This document shows positions 5,024 to 7,098 of a stretch of DNA of 7,098 bases, piece by piece (position 1 is the stretch's first letter; every line of letters starts with the position of its first letter). The notes under the pieces are model-generated. The model made no database searches and was not told where the DNA came from. It was given only the letters and a program-made list of their open reading frames with translations. This DNA comes from JBFWRI01 sp050248995. Lineage in GTDB: Bacteria > Pseudomonadota > Alphaproteobacteria > JAIXQD01. The stretch spans positions 1-7,098 of the forward strand of contig JBFWRI010000044.1 in assembly GCA_050248995.1 (NCBI GenBank), read 5' to 3'. A program made the position numbers and the translations under genes.

Positions 5024-5893
5024 CTATTTCAGCTTCCAGCGGTCGTGCATCCACAACCACTGCTCGGGCCGCGCACGGATCCATTCTTCGAAGACACGGT
5101 AAATCGATGCCGTCATCGCCGTGATACGCTGGTCATCGGTGCCTTCGGCTGGTACCTGCAGCGGCGGGTACACCGTGCCGCGCTGACGTGTGCCGCCCAG
5201 CCGCTCAACCCGCGTCGGGATAACTGTAACCCCGTATCTTACCGCCAGCATCGCTGCCAGCGACGGCGCCAGCACAGGATGTCCGAAGAACGGCACCTCG
5301 ACACCTTCAGTCAGGCGCTGATCCATGATAACGCCGCCGTAACCGCCGGCGCGCACATGGCGCATAAAATCCATCGCTCCTTTGGCGCTTTTGGGAAACA
5401 GTTTTTGGCGGCTGACGCGGCGGGCGAAGTGCAGCAGCGGCATGATGAACGGGTTGTTGGGCGGGCGGTAAAGCCCGGCGATATCCCAGCCGTTCTTGGC
5501 CATCACCAGTGGTCCGATTTCCCAGTTGGCAAGGTGGGCAGCCACAAACACCACCGGCTTGTTGCGGTTCGCTTCGGCGATTTCAGCGCCGACAACCTGC
5601 AGCCGGCCGCTATCCCACAAACGATTAAGATGCGGATATTCGAACAGTACGCGGCCCATGTTGCGCCACATGCCCTTGATAATATCTTCATGTTCTGCCG
5701 CCCGTTCGGGCAGCGCCAGCTGCAGGTTCTTACGCGCGCGGCAGGTGCCGGGGTGCACATAATAAAACAGCTGGCCAATGCCGGCGCCCAGCAACGACGC
5801 CAGTGGCGTGGGCAAAACCCACGCAACGGCGAACAACGGATAAACCAGCGCCGCTTCCAGCGCATAGCGCAGCATGGGCTTTTTTCTAGCCAT
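5024..5893 (-). CDS. LpxL/HtrB-family lipid A acyltransferase
   Basis: Member of the LpxL/LpxM (HtrB/MsbB) lysophospholipid acyltransferase family, which adds secondary fatty acyl chains to Kdo-lipid A at the inner membrane. The 289-residue product has an N-terminal hydrophobic anchor (about 8-46). The catalytic HX4E motif is HLANWE (His120, Glu125) within VFVAAHLANWEIGPL. YRPPNNP (142-148), GGVIMDQRLTEGVEVPFFG (186-204) and the terminal RPEQWLWMHDRWK (275-287) follow the family closely. The start ATG at 5891-5893 overlaps the lpxK end by 8 bp, and only a weak CAGG lies upstream, so coupling is likely. Its place after waaA and lpxK supports a role in lipid A. Whether it acts as the lauroyl or the myristoyl enzyme, or on another lipid, cannot be read from sequence, so no symbol is given. 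Confidence 0.9.
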   Translation of the reverse strand: MARKKPMLRYALEAALVYPLFAVAWVLPTPLASLLGAGIGQLFYYVHPGTCRARKNLQLALPERAAEHEDIIKGMWRNMGRVLFEYPHLNRLWDSGRLQVVGAEIAEANRNKPVVFVAAHLANWEIGPLVMAKNGWDIAGLYRPPNNPFIMPLLHFARRVSRQKLFPKSAKGAMDFMRHVRAGGYGGVIMDQRLTEGVEVPFFGHPVLAPSLAAMLAVRYGVTVIPTRVERLGGTRQRGTVYPPLQVPAEGTDDQRITAMTASIYRVFEEWIRARPEQWLWMHDRWKLK

Positions 5894-6842
5894 GCGAGAC
5901 CTGCTTCAGCCACAGGCGCAGCGGTGCACGGTCGTCGAACGTCAGCGCAACCGGCAGGATACGCAGCTGGCCGCGCTGGCGCGGATCGAACCGAGCAGCA
6001 TCCTTGGTTGTGGTCAACAGATGGGCGTCGCATTCACGCGCCATGCGCTGCAGGGAAAGCCATTCGCGTTCACTAAGTATGTGGTGATCGGGGTATTTGA
6101 ACGTGGCCACCACGTTCAGACCCGCCACGCGCGCAGTGGCGAAGAACTTTTCAGGCCGGGCCATGCCGCTGAACGCCACATAGCGCTTTGACACATCAAG
6201 GCCGGCGATATCGGGCATCAAGACGGCACGGAACACCGGCTTGTCTTTCACAGCGTCGGGCACCGGAGCGTTGATTGTTATGACAGCGTCGACACGGGGC
6301 AGCAGCGCAGCCAGTGGTTCACGCAACGGGCCCGCCGGCAGCAGGCACCCGTTGCCGAACGCGGCACTGTCGACTACCAGTAGGTTTGCCGAGGCCTTGA
6401 TGCGCGGGTTCTGTAAACCGTCATCCATCAAGATACAGGTGGCACCGGCAGCGATAGCCGCCTTGATACCAGCCGCGCGATCACGCGCCACCCACGTGGG
6501 CGCAACGGCAGCAAGCAACAGCGCTTCGTCGCCGACATCTGTGGCTGTGTGGACGGGCGCAACCTGTAGCGGGCCGCGCAGTTTACCTTTATAGCCGCGC
6601 GTCACAATGTGCGGCGTGACCCCGCCTTCGCGCAGCATGTGGACAAGGGCCAGCACGGTTGGCGTTTTGCCGGCGCCGCCGGCAACGGCATTGCCGACAC
6701 AGATAACGGGAACGGCGAACGTTTGCGGACGGCTGCACAGCACGTGCAGCCAGCGCCCGAAGCGGTAAAGCAGGCTGAGCGGCCATAAGAGCGCGGAGAC
6801 TGCGCCACGCGGCTGGTACCAGAAGGCGGGCGTGTGCATCAT
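5886..6842 (-). CDS. lpxK: Tetraacyldisaccharide 4'-kinase LpxK
   Basis: Inner-membrane P-loop kinase that phosphorylates the 4' position of the tetraacyldisaccharide intermediate, giving lipid IVA, the sixth step of the Raetz pathway. The 318-residue product has a short N-terminal membrane-associating helix (about 12-28). Its Walker A is VGNAVAGGAGKTPT (49-62). TRGYKGKLRGP (80-90), DVGDEALLLA (102-111) and the MDDGLQNP motif (139-146) follow. KYPDHH (about 249-254) and LLTTTKDAARF (273-283) are also typical. Length is normal. Two consecutive ATGs (6842 and 6839) are possible; the first is chosen because it forms an ATGA overlap with the waaA stop. The reading frame is intact, and the gene is followed with overlap by the acyltransferase gene that acts later in lipid A assembly. 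Confidence 0.96.
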   Translation of the reverse strand: MMHTPAFWYQPRGAVSALLWPLSLLYRFGRWLHVLCSRPQTFAVPVICVGNAVAGGAGKTPTVLALVHMLREGGVTPHIVTRGYKGKLRGPLQVAPVHTATDVGDEALLLAAVAPTWVARDRAAGIKAAIAAGATCILMDDGLQNPRIKASANLLVVDSAAFGNGCLLPAGPLREPLAALLPRVDAVITINAPVPDAVKDKPVFRAVLMPDIAGLDVSKRYVAFSGMARPEKFFATARVAGLNVVATFKYPDHHILSEREWLSLQRMARECDAHLLTTTKDAARFDPRQRGQLRILPVALTFDDRAPLRLWLKQVSHG

Positions 6843-7098
6843 GCGGCACCGCGCAGTGCTGCCGGATCAACCGCCTGCCGCCAACCGGCCAGCGCCGCCC
6901 ACAGACGCGGCAGCGTTTCATGCTGCGTCTGACATACGGCTTCAGCACGTGCACCGAGCGCAGTGATTTCATCAGGCACAGCCAGCAAACCCTGCAGCAT
7001 GGCGGAAAGCGTGCCGCTGTCTGGCACCTGCAGGATGGCGTTCTGGTCTTTGAAGGTTTCCATGATCGCGGCAAAGTTGAACATATGCGGGCCGCAGA
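6839..7098 (-). CDS. waaA: 3-deoxy-D-manno-octulosonic acid transferase, C-terminal part (partial)
   Basis: The gene enters from the right edge, and about 85 C-terminal residues are visible. The segment CGPHMFNFAAI right at the edge matches the GPHxFNF motif of WaaA (KdtA), the GT-B glycosyltransferase that transfers Kdo from CMP-Kdo to lipid IVA at the cytoplasmic face of the inner membrane. After it comes the usual poorly conserved helical C-terminus. An internal ATG near 7084 could be taken for a start, but the frame is open through the window edge and the conserved motif continues upstream of it. The stop overlaps the lpxK start as ATGA. Its product uses the lipid made by LpxK, so the overlap joins consecutive steps of the pathway. 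Confidence 0.85.
   Translation of the reverse strand, partial: CGPHMFNFAAIMETFKDQNAILQVPDSGTLSAMLQGLLAVPDEITALGARAEAVCQTQHETLPRLWAALAGWRQAVDPAALRGAA

Noticed and set aside
5045..6076. Long plus-strand ORF (343 codons)
   Set aside because: It lies antisense to the acyltransferase and lpxK genes, which carry full family motifs. Its His/Arg/Gln-rich product looks like no protein family and is a GC-rich shadow frame.
1..7098. Mobile elements, CRISPR arrays, phage or defence genes
   Set aside because: Every stretch is accounted for by intact housekeeping genes, a tRNA and short spacers. No direct-repeat array, transposase or integrase motif, or target-site duplication was seen; the tRNA-Leu has no adjacent integrase or duplicated 3' end.

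Overview
The window looks like chromosomal housekeeping DNA from a Gram-negative alphaproteobacterium. The best evidence is the pairing of a complex I NDUFA12-family protein with a DUF2155 protein, both hallmarks of this class, plus lipid A/Kdo genes (waaA, lpxK and an LpxL-type acyltransferase) that require an outer membrane. Coding DNA is GC-rich. I cannot name a genus from the sequence alone.

Layout. Positions 1-138 hold the last 45 codons of mutL (+). Positions 139-375 are non-coding. They contain a strong minus-strand sigma70-type promoter that would transcribe a structured RNA antisense to the end of mutL, and a separate small three-way-junction-like structure. Positions 376-1697 (-) are a three-gene operon in transcription order NDUFA12-family protein, MlaD, DUF2155 protein. 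Its promoter at 1717-1744 has a perfect 15-bp dyad in its spacer. Back to back with it is the promoter of a tRNA-Leu(GAG) gene at 1796-1880 (+).

Positions 1888-3203 (-) are rluB followed by rsmD, with an ATGA stop/start overlap; both products modify ribosomal RNA. Divergent from rluB, across only 24 bp, are tadA (tRNA adenosine deaminase) and xseA (exonuclease VII large subunit), also joined by ATGA (3228-5023, +). From the right edge leftward (-) run waaA (C-terminal part), lpxK and an LpxL/HtrB-like acyltransferase, tightly overlapping and converging on xseA with the two stop codons directly adjacent.

Functionally the window combines translation quality (RluB, RsmD, TadA, tRNA-Leu), DNA repair (MutL, XseA), envelope building (WaaA, LpxK, LpxL-like, MlaD) and respiration (NDUFA12-like). 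I see no mobile element, CRISPR array, phage gene or defence cassette. The real open questions are the putative RNA near mutL, the dyad operator, and the SD-less rluB/tadA divergent start region.
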